A stretch of 64,000 nucleotides of DNA from Peronospora farinosa. Lineage: Eukaryota > Oomycota > Peronosporomycetes > Peronosporales > Peronosporaceae. Position numbers and translations under genes: made by a program. How positions within the stretch are numbered: position 1 is the first letter of the stretch; each line of letters begins with the position of its first letter. The DNA lies in assembly GCA_947646735.1 (NCBI GenBank), contig CANTFK010000993.1, forward strand, positions 186,001 to 250,000, given 5' to 3'. The notes beneath the pieces are model-generated. The model made no database searches. It worked only from the letters and a program-made list of their open reading frames with translations, and had not been told where the DNA came from. Positions 44,813 through 56,136 of the stretch are shown here, piece by piece.

Positions 44813-46410
44813 GTGCGTAAAATAGGGGTCCCCGAGATACCTTTACTGGGCTGCATCGTAGGTGCACACGGTGTACGAGAAGACCCAGAAAAGGTTAAGG
44901 ATGTACAGGAATGGCCAGTCACACAACATGTGAAGGATCTGCGCCAATTCCTTGGGATTGCTACTTACTTGCATAAGTACAGCAAGAATTATGCGGAGCA
45001 GACTAAGCCATTGTCTGATCTTTTGAAAAAGGATACAGAATGGACTTGGTCAAAGGAGAAGAAAATGCGTTCACATCAGTGAAGCAATCTCTTGTAGAAG
45101 CACCGGTCTTGGCATTGCCAGACGCGGATAAGCCCTTTAGCGTCGTCTGCGATGCAAGCAATTTTGTAATCGGCAGCGCGCTCATGCAGAAGGATGACAA
45201 CGGTGTTGACCGTGTCATTTCGTATCAGTCTTGGCTTTTAAAAGCCGTAGAGCTGAATTACCTTGTGCATGACAAGGAGCTACTTTCAATTAAGTATGCC
45301 CTTGTAAAGTTTCGGATGCACCTCTTGGGAACCGAACCTTTTGTGGTTTATACGGATCACGCATCACTGCGGACCGCTATAAATTCACCGCACCTCTCGC
45401 CGAGAATGGCGAGACGGCTAACATTCTTCTTTGAATTTAATTTCAAAATTGAATATAAGCCGGGTAAGTCGAATGTCTTGGCTGACGCGATATCGCGCAG
45501 ACCAGACTTCGAGGCAAGACACCAGGATAGTGTGTCTCGTGCAAAAGCACAAGATGAGTCGTCAACATTGGCAGCCATGAAGGCCTACCATGTGACGAGC
45601 TCAATGGCCTCCGATATCAAGGAGTGTTACAGTCAGGACGAACATTGTCGCCTGCTGCTGGATCATTTTGGTGGACGAAAGGTTACCCTTCCGTCGCACC
45701 TCAAAGCGAAACTAAATCGCTTTAGTTACAGTGATGGCCTATTATGGCATCAGCTGTCACCCTGTGATCCCTTGAGAATCTATGTCCCTCATGACACAGA
45801 TCTCAAGCTAATGATACTTCACGAGTGCCATGATGCGCCATCTAGTGGGCATCTGGGCCGTGAAAAGACATTCTTACGAGTGTCAGAGGAATTTTGGTGA
45901 CCTCACCTATATCGGTGGGTGGCCAACTATATTCGCTCTTGCGAAGAGTGTCAGCGCATAAAGCCTGCACCTGCGAACAGTGCGCCACTGAAGCCACTGC
46001 AGATTCCAACTGAATGTTGGAAGCCGGTCAGTTTGAGCTTCATGTTTGGCTTAACGCCTGGCCATAAAGACAGGACGGGGCTCGTCGTCTTTGTCGACAG
46101 ACTGAGCAAGATGGTGCATTTGGCACCATGTAGCACCAAGATCTCAGGAAAAGAGGCTGCCCTCTTGTTCCTGGATCACGTGTATCGACTACACGGGATG
46201 CCCGAGTCCATTCTATCGGATCGGGATCCGCATTTTACGTCGGGTTTTTGGCGACATGTGTTCGAGCTGCTGGGTAGCAAGCTACAAATGTCAACCGCTG
46301 ACCATCCCCAGACCGATGGCCAAACAGAACGGGCCAATCGAGTCGTGGCGGATGTGTTGCGTACAGTAGCGACTCCTAAAGAATGGACCAAGCAATTGCC
46401 ATTCGTGTAG
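44813..46410 (+). pseudogene. RNase H and integrase of element E
   Basis: Frames 44813-45082 and 45040-45900 are offset by a one-base loss near 45057. RNase H acidic motifs are present. TGA at 45898 follows EEFW in the zinc domain. 45919-46410 then carries all three DDE positions in one frame (LSFMFGLTP where the first Asp is Ser, SDRDPHFTSGFWRHV, QTDGQTERANRV) before TAG at 46408. So E kept the frame A/B/C lost but changed the first catalytic Asp. Confidence 0.86.
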
Positions 46411-47655
46411 TTCGCAATTCCTAACAGTGTTCACGCCAGTACGGGTGAAACACCGTTTTACATTAACGGACTGCGTCATCCTCGAACGCCAGTCTCGTTT
46501 GTACGCAGCCCGAGTCTTAGTGGGGGAGGGCCCCTCACTTCGCTCGGTGCAAATGCCAAAAAGGGCCAAGGTTGCCCTAGTGACACTGCTAATTTAGCAG
46601 TGGTCACGTCACCTATAGGTGTCACAGAGGAGGCACGGCAAGAAATGCCAGCGCTCCTTGAGGATGACACTATAGTGTTATCAACAGCGTCGACCCATGC
46701 ACGACCTCTTGGAGGCGTCATAGGCGAGCTGGATGCAAAAAGCGTGAGCGAAGCTCAGCGCTTTGTGGATGAGCGATTAGCCATCACACGTAAAGTCCGT
46801 GACGCGATGGCAAGTGCACAGGACAAGCAAAAACAATATGCGGACCAGCATGTTTGCAAAAACAATGAGCACTTTAGTGTGGGGGACAAAGTGCTATTAA
46901 GTACTGCTACCCCACCTAATAATGCAATCTATGTACTACCTGGTGGTACTACTAAGCTATTGCCCCGATTCATTTGGCCCTTTACGGTGGTCGAGGAGTT
47001 TGGAGACCTATATTATAGGCTCACTCTCCCACCGTATATGAAGGTGCACCCCGTATTTTACGTGGGTCGTCTGAAACGGTATGTAGATCCAGAAGAGATC
47101 ACATATCCACATCGGTCTAACGAGACCGATGGTGACGTCGACTGTGAGTCGAGCGTCGCGACCGATCCGGCGAAGAGGAAGCCGAGAGGCTCCCCGTGTA
47201 TGAACGAGGCGATAGAGGACTCGGTGATCGAGGAGGACTCCGCGCTTGACGCGGGTCTCTCATCACCAATCGCTCTAAGATGTCCAAGCGGGTCTTCAGG
47301 CGGTCATACCCCTGATGGTCCCTCGTCCTCACATCGCGCAAATCCGAGGTACTTAACTCTCGAGATCTGTCACCTGCCTCTTCAGCGCAGCGGACTCAGC
47401 CTGCTACTGAACTGCAGCAGGGTAGGCAGCCGCGAGTAGTTGAGCGTAATAGCCACTCCTATCGGGCGCTACCCTGTGTTGTTGGACACTGAAGGGAATA
47501 CGCGCTTCCTTGTTGGAAGGCTTTTTGGCCCACCGCCATGTGAAGCAAAATCTTCAGATCCTTGTCCAGTGGAAAAGATACCTGAAGTTTCTCGACTCTT
47601 GGGAACCGGTAGACGCGCTACGCGTCGACGTGCCTGGGATGGTGGATGCTTATAA
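46411..47655 (+). pseudogene. Integrase C-terminus and decayed chromodomain, element E
   Basis: The GPF module reads FIWPFTVVEEFG (Gly to Trp). After YVDPEEI the linker is disrupted near 47350, and the chromodomain starts in frame 47440-47655 (FLVGRLF) but shifts at once, the WKRY and DSWE motifs lying in another frame. This part belongs to subfamily 2 and matches F. Confidence 0.8.
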
Positions 47656-48473
47656 GCATAAGCGCAAGCTGAATTTGCTCTGCTAGATCCTGATGGAATA
47701 GCAGGGGCAGCGTAGCGAGAAGGAATTGGGGTATGTTATCACCCAATATCTCCCTTACACGCGTCATAGCGATGATGGTTCGCTGCGACCGCTGTTTCAC
47801 TGCATCTGCGTGAGGAGTTACACGGCGCAAGAACTTTGACTCGTATTCGTCGGCTGTTCATTCGAACGCAACACGACGGGGATAGGAAAGCACGACCACG
47901 TGCTTTGCCCTACCTTTTACATGATGGAAAGATGCTAAAGAGTTTAATAGCGTCAACAGTGGAACGCCTTAAAAGCGTCGCACTATTTACACGCCAGCGT
48001 GGACACTCGGATGGCGGTGGCATAGCTGGCAAACCATCACTCACGTAACCGCCCTCGCGACGGCATGCTAGTGAGGCTGACTGTGAAGTTGAAGGAGCTA
48101 TTAGCTCACCCTCGCCTGAGTCTGACTTTCCATTATGGACTGTCAAGACATCAGGCGTAGGGTTGACAGACGCGGTCAATTTAGAATCGCCGACCTGCTG
48201 TTGAGCTGCGGCTGTTTCTTTCAAAGCATCGCGCTCAGTTGTGGTTGCTGCGCTCGTTGGCGCAGACGACGAGGCATGACCCTCGCTGTCAGGAAGCATG
48301 GAAGCTTCCTGAACGTTGGGTGATTCAAATGATGGGGAAAAATGTCCCATCAGAGCACTATACTCATCACCAATTTGGGGTGATGGCAATGGTGTAATCT
48401 CATTATCGTCAACAATGAGAGACAAGGCTTCATCCGCACCATAGTGGGATGGAACAGTGTTCTCTGCTGACAT
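47117..48473 (-). pseudogene. Antisense 3' ORF of element E (subfamily 2)
   Basis: The first part, 48473-47910 (187 codons), is fully open. It aligns with product 1 of A through PSHY-DE--SLIVD, TPLPSPQ-GDE-SALMGH, EASMLP-SEG and RREGGYVS-GLP-MPPPSE, with in-frame indels between. It then runs directly into the part that is shifted in A (TVDAIKLFSIFP). It ends at TAG where A has CAG; the remainder (47830-47618, 47341-47117) is fragmented but keeps the coiled-coil end and RS tail. Confidence 0.6.
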
Positions 48474-48631
48474 TGAAATTTCGACGTTGTCACAAAGACA
48501 CTTAACGACGGCTGTGATTTATCGCGGCGCGTGCGCTTTGTGTTGGTACCTTTGTAGGCACCCATCAGGCTTACCACGTTTTGGTGAAATCTTCTTGCTT
48601 TTGATGCTTAACAAAATGTCAAAATGTTCAA

Positions 48632-48644
48632 CAGAGGAGGATGG
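48632..48644 (+). other. Polypurine tract of element E
   Basis: CAGAGGAGGATGG immediately precedes TGTAAC of the 3' LTR. Confidence 0.7.
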
Positions 48645-49241
48645 TGTAACGAGCTAAAAGTTACACGGTCTGTTAAGTATCGATTACTTACCGGGTAGGC
48701 CTAAATGGTTACGAGGTACCTTAGGCCTACCACTTGGGTGTGGCACATCAATGTGACCCACCCTCGTGAATGTGATATCCATGGATGGATTCACATTCAA
48801 CGAGGATGGCACAGTTGGGACTGGGCGTCATAGTGACGCTTCAAACAGACGTCATCAGCGAGCTTAAATATATCTTGAGCTTGCAGTAAGGATACGCTTC
48901 TAAAGAGACGCGTATCCAATCTTTGCATAATTAGCCAATCAGTAGTTAAACTTTTATTTAGTCAAAATCTATTGAATATAAGTCAGTCTTGAATTTACTA
49001 ACTATCCTCTACTGCGAACGAGAAGCTTTATACGCTTCTGCGTGACGTAAGTGAGGTACCTTTTAGTTGTTCGTTGCGCGGACCGCTCTAAGCGGCCGGC
49101 AACAGATTGGTTCGGCGCTTTAAGCGGCCGGCCCACATCACCACCACACGCGGAGGTAAGACGGTATAACCGCTTCCTCGCGCTTCTTAAAAGTTTGCCC
49201 ACGTAGTATGTGGCAGCTTCATTTATGAGCGTCCGTCTATA
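48645..49241 (+). repeat. 3' LTR of element E (type 2)
   Basis: It starts TGTAACGAGC. The end is taken at GTCCGTCTATA by comparison with GCCCGTCTACA of type 1. It differs from E's own 5' LTR over most of its length outside the conserved CCAATCAGTAGTTAA and CAGTCTTGAATTT blocks. Confidence 0.85.
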
Positions 49242-49990
49242 GCGAGCGAACATCTCGCAAGTTGAAGGTGGCTCTGAGGAATTTGTCCCCTCTTCGGCTG
49301 GTAGCGATGCAATTGTTACCAATTAGAGTTGCGTGTGGTTGGTCGAATCAGGCGCAACGCGACACATGGCTTCCTCGAATAAGTAATAAGGTCATTTTTT
49401 GATGAATGTGCATCTCGCGAACGATGATATTGCTTAAGCGGTACGTGACGGGTGCTCAATCGGTAAGCACACGCGAGTGAGCTGTACCAAGTCGCCATGC
49501 AATTTCGCGAATGAAGTTCTGAAATGCATACACAGTGACGTATGTGGCTTCATGCAGCCTCAGACGTTTATTGGAATACGCTAGATCGTCACGTTTAGTC
49601 CCACCTCTGTATGGTGTACTTGTTTAGGATCAAGTTAGAAGTTGCTTTTTAGTATACTGACTTTGTTGTGCTTGCAAAGATTTACACGGGTAAGAAGTTG
49701 AAGATAGTACGCAGTGATATGGGCGGTGCATACAATTGGCACAACATGAAGCAACCGGGGGATCGTACACCGCCGTACACCCTAAGGAGTTGTCGAGAGA
49801 ATGGAACGGACATTGCTGGAGTGCGAGGGATGCATAATAGATCACGCTGGACCTACAAAAAGGTACTGGGACGCAGGATTTATGACCTTTGCAACGGGTG
49901 CCCAGCGTGCGCACTCAGCCATGACAAGCCTTACCAAGTATGGACAGAATATAAGCGTTTATTGACAATCCTTAAGGTGTTTGGCTAATA
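49242..49990 (+). pseudogene. Ty1/copia protease-integrase remnant after element E
   Basis: It reads WLVESGATRHMASS at about 49335 (protease box, Asp replaced by Glu) and ASELYQVAMQF. After loss of the pre-integrase region it has KLKIVRSDMGGAYN, PPYT, and at the end CALSHDKPYQVWTEYK with LKVFG. The order matches a copia element on the plus strand and probably continues the one broken at 41213. Confidence 0.75.
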
Positions 49991-50580
49991 TGCATACGTA
50001 ACAATTTAAAAATAGCGTAAGAGGTTTGATGCCAGTCAGTAAGATGCCGCATTATTGGATATTTAGAAGGCTTAGTGATTTAAGAATCACAGATTGTCGC
50101 GTGTTGGGGAGTCGCAATGGTCGTTGGGATATCTGCTGACATTCTCGTATGGGGCAATCTAGTTATAGGAATATATAATTACATTATTTGTCATGGGTGT
50201 ATCCGATAAGCGAAACCTAATATTATTGGTTTAGTATTGGCCTAATATGTAGCCAATATTAATTGGGAATTGATATATTCACACCCCTTTTCCTTTAATT
50301 TACACCCTTTTTCATTTTGGAAATTTCTAGTCTAATTAGTAAGAAGATTTGCTATTAAGTTCACACCCTTTGGGTTTTGGATATATATATAAAATACACC
50401 CTCTTCCTTGATTTCACTCCCGTTTCCTCATTTTTCAATCATTGATAACGTTGACCGATGTAATATAAGTTGTCTAAAAGTTTCATTATTTTTTTTGGTA
50501 CATCATTAGGATTTTATGGTGAATCATAGATGTACAGATGCAATTTTATCCAATGTTTCATCTGCTAAGGCCGCATTGAA
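49991..50580. other. AT-rich spacer with recurring CACACCC motif
   Basis: No coding feature. The motif TTCACACCC, TTTACACCC or ATACACCCT followed by T/C runs appears four times between 50278 and 50405. Confidence 0.5.
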
Positions 50581-50744
50581 CTTCAGCAAGTGATTGGTAA
50601 CCGCAGGTTCCATCGCGGACAACATTCGCTACGGACATATGTGAAAGAAGTAAAATGGCTGGCAGCCAATCCACAAAGAGGATCGCTGTACCAGTGTGTA
50701 AGTGTTTATCCATGCTTAAAAACTGAAGACAAGCACTCCGAAAA
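50581..50744 (+). pseudogene. Gypsy gag scrap
   Basis: The plus frame reads LRTYVKEVKWLAANP, like the gag core segment LQEFVQEMRSLSASI of A. It is truncated by the LTR remnant of F. Confidence 0.5.
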
Positions 50745-51320
50745 GAAGCTGCCACATACTACGTGGGCAAACTTTTAAGAAGCGCGAGGAAGCGGTTATA
50801 CCGTCTTACCTCCGCGTGTGGTGGTGATGTGGGCCGGCCGCTTAAAGCGCCGAACCAATCTGTTGCCGGCCGCTTAGAGCGGTCCGCGCAACGAACAACT
50901 AAAAGGTACCTCACTTACGTCACGCAGAAGCGTATAAAGCTTCTCGTTCGCAGTAGAGGATAGTTAGTAAATTCAAGACTGACTTATATTCAATAGATTT
51001 TGACTAAATAAAAGTTTAACTACTGATTGGCTAATTATGCAAAGATTGGATACGCGTCTCTTTAGAAGCGTATCCTTACTGCAAGCTCAAGATATATTTA
51101 AGCTCGCTGATGACGTCTGTTTGAAGCGTCACTATGACGCCCAGTCCCAACTGTGCCATCCTCGTTGAATGTGAATCCATCCATGGATATCACATTCACG
51201 AGGGTGGGTCACATTGATGTGCCACACCCAAGTGGTAGGCCTAAGGTACCTCGTAACCATTTAGGCCTACCCGGTAAGTAATCGATACTTAACAGACCGT
51301 GTAACTTTTAGCTCGTTACA
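50745..51320 (-). repeat. LTR of element F (type 2, end truncated)
   Basis: It matches E's 3' LTR from TGTAAC (51320 on this strand) to GTGGCAGCTTC; the final about 20 bp are replaced by other sequence. Confidence 0.87.
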
Positions 51321-51491
51321 CCATCCTCCTCTGTTGAACATTTTGACATTTTGTTAAGCATCAAAAGCAAGAAGATTTCACCAAAACGTGGTAAGCCTGA
51401 TGGGTGCCTACAAAGGTACCAACACAAAGCGCACGCGCCGCGATAAATCACAGCCGTCGTTAAGTGTCTTTGTGACAACGTCGAAATTTCA

Positions 51492-52848
51492 ATGTCAGCA
51501 GAGAACACTGTTCCATCCCACTATGGTGCGGATGAAGCCTTGTCTCTCATTGTTGACGATAATGAGATTACACCATTGCCATCACCCCAAATTGGTGATG
51601 AGTATAGTGCTCTGATGGGACATTTTTCCCCATCATTTGAATCACCCAACGTTCAGGAAGCTTCCATGCTTCCTGACAGCGAGGGTCATGCCTCGTCGTC
51701 TGCGCCAACGAGCGCAGCAACCACAACTGAGCGCGATGCTTTGAAAGAAACAGCCGCAGCTCAACAGCAGGTCGGCGATTCTAAATTGACCGCGTCTGTC
51801 AACCCTACGCCTGATGTCTTGACAGTCCATAATGGAAAGTCAGACTCAGGCGAGGGTGAGCTAATAGCTCCTTCAACTTCACAGTCAGCCTCACTAGCAT
51901 GCCGTCGCGAGGGCGGTTACGTGAGTGATGGTTTGCCAGCTATGCCACCGCCATCCGAGTGTCCACGCTGGCGTGTAAATAGTGCGACGCTTTTTAGGCG
52001 TTCCACTGTTGACGCTATTAAACTCTTTAGCATCTTTCCATCATGTAAAAGGTAGGGCAAAGCACGTGGTCGTGCTTTCCTATCCCCGTCGTGTTGCGTT
52101 CGAATGAACAGCCGACGAATACGAGTCAAAGTTCTTGCGCCGTGTAACTCCTCACGCAGATGCAGTGAAACAGCGGTCGCAGCGAACCATCATCGCTATG
52201 ACGCGTGTAAGGGAGATATTGGGTGATAACATACCCCAATTCCTTCTCGCTACGCTGCCCCTGCTATTCCATCAGGATCTAGCAGAGCAAATTCAGCTTG
52301 CGCTTATGCTTATAAGCATCCACCATCCCAGGCACGTCGACGCGTAGCGCGTCTACCGGTTCCCAAGAGTCGAGAAACTTCAGGTATCTTTTCCACTGGA
52401 CAAGGATCTGAAGATTTTGCTTCACATGGCGGTGGGCCAAAAAGCCTTCCAACAAGGAAGCGCGTATTCCCTTCAGTGTCCAACAACACAGGGTAGCGCC
52501 CGATAGGAGTGGCTATTACGCTCAACTACTCGCGGCTGCCTACTCGGCTGCTGTTCAGTAGCAGGCTGAGTCCGCTGCGCTGAAGAGGCAGGTGACAGAT
52601 CTCGAGAGTTAAGTACCTCGGATTTGCGCGATGTGAGGACGAGGGACCATCAGGGGTATGACCGCCTGAAGACCCGCTTGGACATCTTAGAGCGATTGGT
52701 GATGAGAGACCCGCGTCAAGCGCGGAGTCCTCCTCGATCACCGAGTCCTCTATCGCCTCGTTCATACACGGGGAGCCTCTCGGCTTCCTCTTCGCCGGAT
52801 CGGCCGCGAGGGTCGACTCACAGTCGACGTCACCATCGGTCTCGTTAG
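51492..52848 (+). pseudogene. Antisense 3' ORF of element F
   Basis: 51492-52055 is open and identical to E except one residue; then 52135-52347 and 52624-52848 hold the broken second half. The last piece has the RLDILERLV coil end and RS tail. Confidence 0.6.
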
Positions 52849-53105
52849 ACCGATGTGGATATGTGATATCTTCTGGATCCACATACCGTTTCAGACGACC
52901 CACGCAAAATACGGGGTGCATCTTCATATACGGTGGGAGAGTGAGCCTATAATATAGGTCTCCAAACTCCTCGATCACCGTAAATGGCCAGTGAATTGGG
53001 ACAATAGCTTAGTAGTACCACCAGATAGTACAGAAATTGCATTATTAAGTGGGGTAGCAGTACTTAATAGCACTTTGTCCCCCACACTAAAGTGCTCATT
53101 GTTTT
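52310..53105 (-). pseudogene. Integrase C-terminus of element F
   Basis: 52978-52526 carries the GPF module end (EFGDLYYRL, HPVFCVGRLKRY) and linker. The chromodomain frame 52525-52310 is shifted as in E. A base loss near 52985 breaks the start of the module. Confidence 0.78.
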
Positions 53106-53435
53106 GCGACGGGGGCTTGACGGCTAAACCGCTTCCTCTCGTTGTTTATGGTGTGTGACAGAGTAGCACGTGCTAAATTCTATTGAAGTGCCCGTACAAA
53201 GTTATATTGATGGAGTGTGACAGCCTTGTAGACGGCTGCATTCCTTCTTGTCTACCCAGATTCGTGTTTGACATATCGTCGCGACGACGTGCCAAATATG
53301 TGCCCGAACGCGTTCGGCTGCACCCACTTTTACATTTTCCTTTTTTTCTGATAATTCCAGGCTTTGAGACGACAGAAAAAATTATATCCTCAAACTGCGA
53401 GAAATATATAAATAGTTGCAAATAGCCACCGACCT
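53106..53435 (+). other. Spacer with LTR tail remnant
   Basis: 53125-53197 resembles the end of the family LTR in plus orientation (AAACCGCTTCCTC, then GAAGTGCCCGTACA). The rest has short frames on both strands with no recognised domain. Confidence 0.45.
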
Positions 53436-53785
53436 GTAGCGGCAGTGAGGAGACCATTGACCATCTGATAGAGGACTGTCTTCGGCAATCCATGTAATCG
53501 GCTTCAGTAGACGATAGCGCACCTTTTTCTCGCTTTTTGCCTCGCCAGCCGACGCATCCTTTTTTTATTTAAAACGTTGCTACTCGTACTCCGTCGTGAT
53601 TTAATGTCACAAGCCCACTCGGAGATCGAATGATCTTAGAGCGTATCGATGGCGTCACGCGAGAACTCAAGCCCGTACATTGGAGGCGCATTTAGATATC
53701 GCAGCGCTTGAGGGCTTGCCAGTGAAACGGTCAGGGATCAGCCGCGAATTGACTTAACGCTACCACTGTCACAGAGAGGTATGGA
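53436..53785 (-). pseudogene. Ty1/copia RNase H remnant
   Basis: The minus strand shows the TEADYM segment equivalent to STEAEYM near 53510 and sequence parallel to 6540-6790, with the same residues before it. It is a second, independently decayed copy of the copia RNase H region seen at 6290-6900. Confidence 0.65.
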
Positions 53786-53789
53786 GGCG

Positions 53790-54290
53790 TCGCAAAAGGT
53801 AACATTTGAGACTGCGACAGTAGGGCATCCCGCCCCTATTTGGCTCTCACATGTCCCGACCAATCTTGGGCACGTGCTGAACCCTTGCGTCATGCACGCA
53901 GGTATTTCGCACCTAGAGAGCCTTCCTGTTGGGCGTATTCGCACTAGCGTCAAGTTTGACATAGCAGAGATCCATAACATGGTCGATCCTGCCGAACTTG
54001 TAACAGTTTATGTCTGCATTGACCAAATTGGAGTGGCTCTGACTTCTCGATCGAAGGATTATAAAAGGCTGTCGCCGAGGCACTGTTGTTGGATTGTTCC
54101 ACAACTATGGAAATTTCAATTGCCTTCTCCATCGTCTTTGGCACCTTTTCAAAAAAGGCCTGACGCGGTATTCCGTGTCGTAGTCCATTGCCTCGGACGC
54201 ATTCTGCATTGTCCAAGCACAAACGCTTCGAAATGCTCCTATGAGCAACATGTTGCTTAGAAGACATTTAAGATGTTGGCCAGGGCTTGT
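53790..54290 (-). pseudogene. Diverged gag related to the A-F family
   Basis: Minus frames contain GLRHGIPRQAFFEKVPKTMEK and NNSASATAFYNPSIEKSEP, matching the A gag core, then a decayed knuckle region (PTVAVS at the end matches the gag-protease junction of A). Multiple shifts. Confidence 0.7.
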
Positions 54291-54354
54291 ATGTAATGGG
54301 CCACGTTGTACACATAACATTGACATAAATAAACATTTACATATGTAGGTAGGT

Positions 54355-54379
54355 GCTGTGCCCGAATAGCGGGCACAGC
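54355..54379. repeat. Perfect 10-bp hairpin
   Basis: GCTGTGCCCG and CGGGCACAGC are separated by AATAG. Isolated in non-coding sequence. Confidence 0.85.
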
Positions 54380-54838
54380 CTGGCAATTAGTATTGCTTTC
54401 TTTTTGGGGCGTTAAGTTCCAATATGGACCAATAGTAAATTAACATGACAATGATGGAATCCGAAAGTATGGAACACTGTCGTATTTTTTACGACCGTAA
54501 ATTTTTCTTAATTAGTTCGATTAAAAAGAAGTCAGAGTCAAATTTACTTAATACCTATTACTTGGGCTTGAGTCTTCCTCAAGCGCACGCGTGAGCTGTG
54601 ACGGTACGTGGTTGCCCCGTTACGCCTGGTAACACTTAGCAGTCCTTCCTATGCCCGAGATTAAGATGAGCGAATCGTCGTACTTTGAAGCTCCAGATTA
54701 AATTATGGAGCACGTGGTCGAGCTGTTGTTGAGTAAAATTCCTTTAATCTCCTCGCGGCGATATTGGGAGAGGCATTCGTCGCGTACCTTTAGAGAATAG
54801 CGACCCTTGATACGCAACGTCTCGCCATACATGCTTTT

Positions 54839-55642
54839 ATGGCACGCGAGCTTGTCGAATCCAACCGGCAAGGTTTATCTCCCTCGCGACCTTCACGTAA
54901 AGAGGCCGTGAAGATGGAAACCTCCTCCTACTCTGGAGAAAGTAAGGAGCGGTTGTCGCTGAATCGGCGGTTCCGAGAAGTTGATATCGCCATCGCCTCG
55001 GAGCTTCTCGAGGCGCCTTATGAAAAAATTTAGCTTCTTCCTTTCCCGCCTCACCGGGAAAGCCAAGGAATGGGCTTCAGGTAAGCTCGTGGTGGACAAG
55101 CACGCGTTGCCCACCTGGATACCATCCAGGACAATATACGTCTTGCCTTCGAGACACCGCAAGAGGGGAATTGGTGCGATCTATATTCTTGTCAATGAGA
55201 CAGGGTATAATGGCGATGCGCGACTACGCGCAGATGGATAGGCATCTGGCCTCGTGTATTATCACGCACCCTATGGACATGTACACGCAGGCGAATGCCT
55301 TTGTGGATGGTATGCGTGAAGGCCAGACCCGCTTATCGCTCGAGCGCGCGGAGCATGCCACATTCGAGTAGGCATTTTCTATTGCACTCCGTGAGGACTT
55401 TTGGGCCACAAAAGCCTATGCCAGACCCTCGGTCGTCACCACCCCCGGCCTTCTGGTCCGATACCTATAGAAATATAGACGTGATTGAGTCGTCGGGTGA
55501 CCGACGACGTGTCATTCCCCATAAGGGGGACGCTCGTACCGGGCGTCAAATGGTTTTCTTTCGTTGTCGCAAGCCAGGGCATCGCGCGGCTGAGTGCCGT
55601 GCGCCAGCGCCGATATCGGTACAAGTAGTGAACGCCCATCAT
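54839..55642 (+). pseudogene. gag of element G
   Basis: Frames 54839-55033, 54981-55241 and 55171-55371 give [17 protein letters not shown], then [13 protein letters not shown] and FVDGMREGQTRLSL with a TAG. 55295-55645 ends with a zinc-knuckle-like FFRCRKPGHRAAECRAP whose first Cys is replaced by Phe. Confidence 0.78.
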
Positions 55643-55828
55643 TAGGGTGCTGTACCGGCCGCACGTCCAAAAAACGGTCGGGACCAGTAGGTGCAGGTCG
55701 GCCTACTGATTGGAATGGAGGTTCGGGTTTCACAGTGGCAGCCCAATCTTCCAGTCCTCCTGCGCTACGCGCACGGTTAAATGCCACCACTACGAGTGGT
55801 GATTCACGTTTGATCATTGTCAGGTACA

Positions 55829-56117
55829 TGTTGCCGGTGTCCGGCAACCTCTGCGAGCACTCCTGGACTCTGGAGCAACGAACAATTTCTTTCGTAAATC
55901 TTTTTTATCAATGCTACCTCCCAGCTTTCAGGTCCGTGAGGGACCTGGTCAAGTCGTCGTAAAGTTGTATGACGGGAAACCACACCTCGTATCGCGGCAC
56001 GAAGTTTCGTTGCCGTACAGGTTTAATAATTTTCGCAGAAATGATGATTTTTTGGTAGTCGCGATGAATTATGCATTCGATTGCATACTAGATAATATAC
56101 CAACCATGACAATTTAA
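55829..56117 (+). pseudogene. Protease of element G
   Basis: The active site LLDSGATNNFFRK is at 55860-55898, with an intact catalytic Asp at 55866-55868. Downstream the frame continues to TAA at 56115 with VVKLYDGKPH and DCILDNIP, the decayed ILGMPW equivalent. No in-frame start; it would need a gag-pol fusion. Confidence 0.75.
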
Positions 56118-56136
56118 AAGCCGGTTAGCCAGATCA

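Larger units (their letters stand above)
41214..49241 (+). mobile_element. Element E: gypsy copy with mosaic 5' LTR and type 2 3' LTR
   Basis: Plus-strand copy of the A-F family. It lacks the integrase T-run loss and TAA of A/B/C but has its own lesions: a frameshift near 45057, TGA at 45898, TAG at 46408 and the RT deletion shared with C. From about 47340 onward it diverges into a second subfamily including antisense ORF and 3' LTR. Nested in a copia element; no target-site duplication visible. Confidence 0.9.
50745..53105 (-). mobile_element. Element F: 3' part of a subfamily 2 copy, inverted to E
   Basis: On the minus strand it contains the integrase C-terminal region, antisense ORF, polypurine tract and type 2 LTR, nearly identical to 46900-49220 of E. 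It is truncated inside the integrase at 53105 and at the LTR end near 50745. With E it forms inverted-repeat arms of about 2.3 kb around 1.5 kb. Confidence 0.88.
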
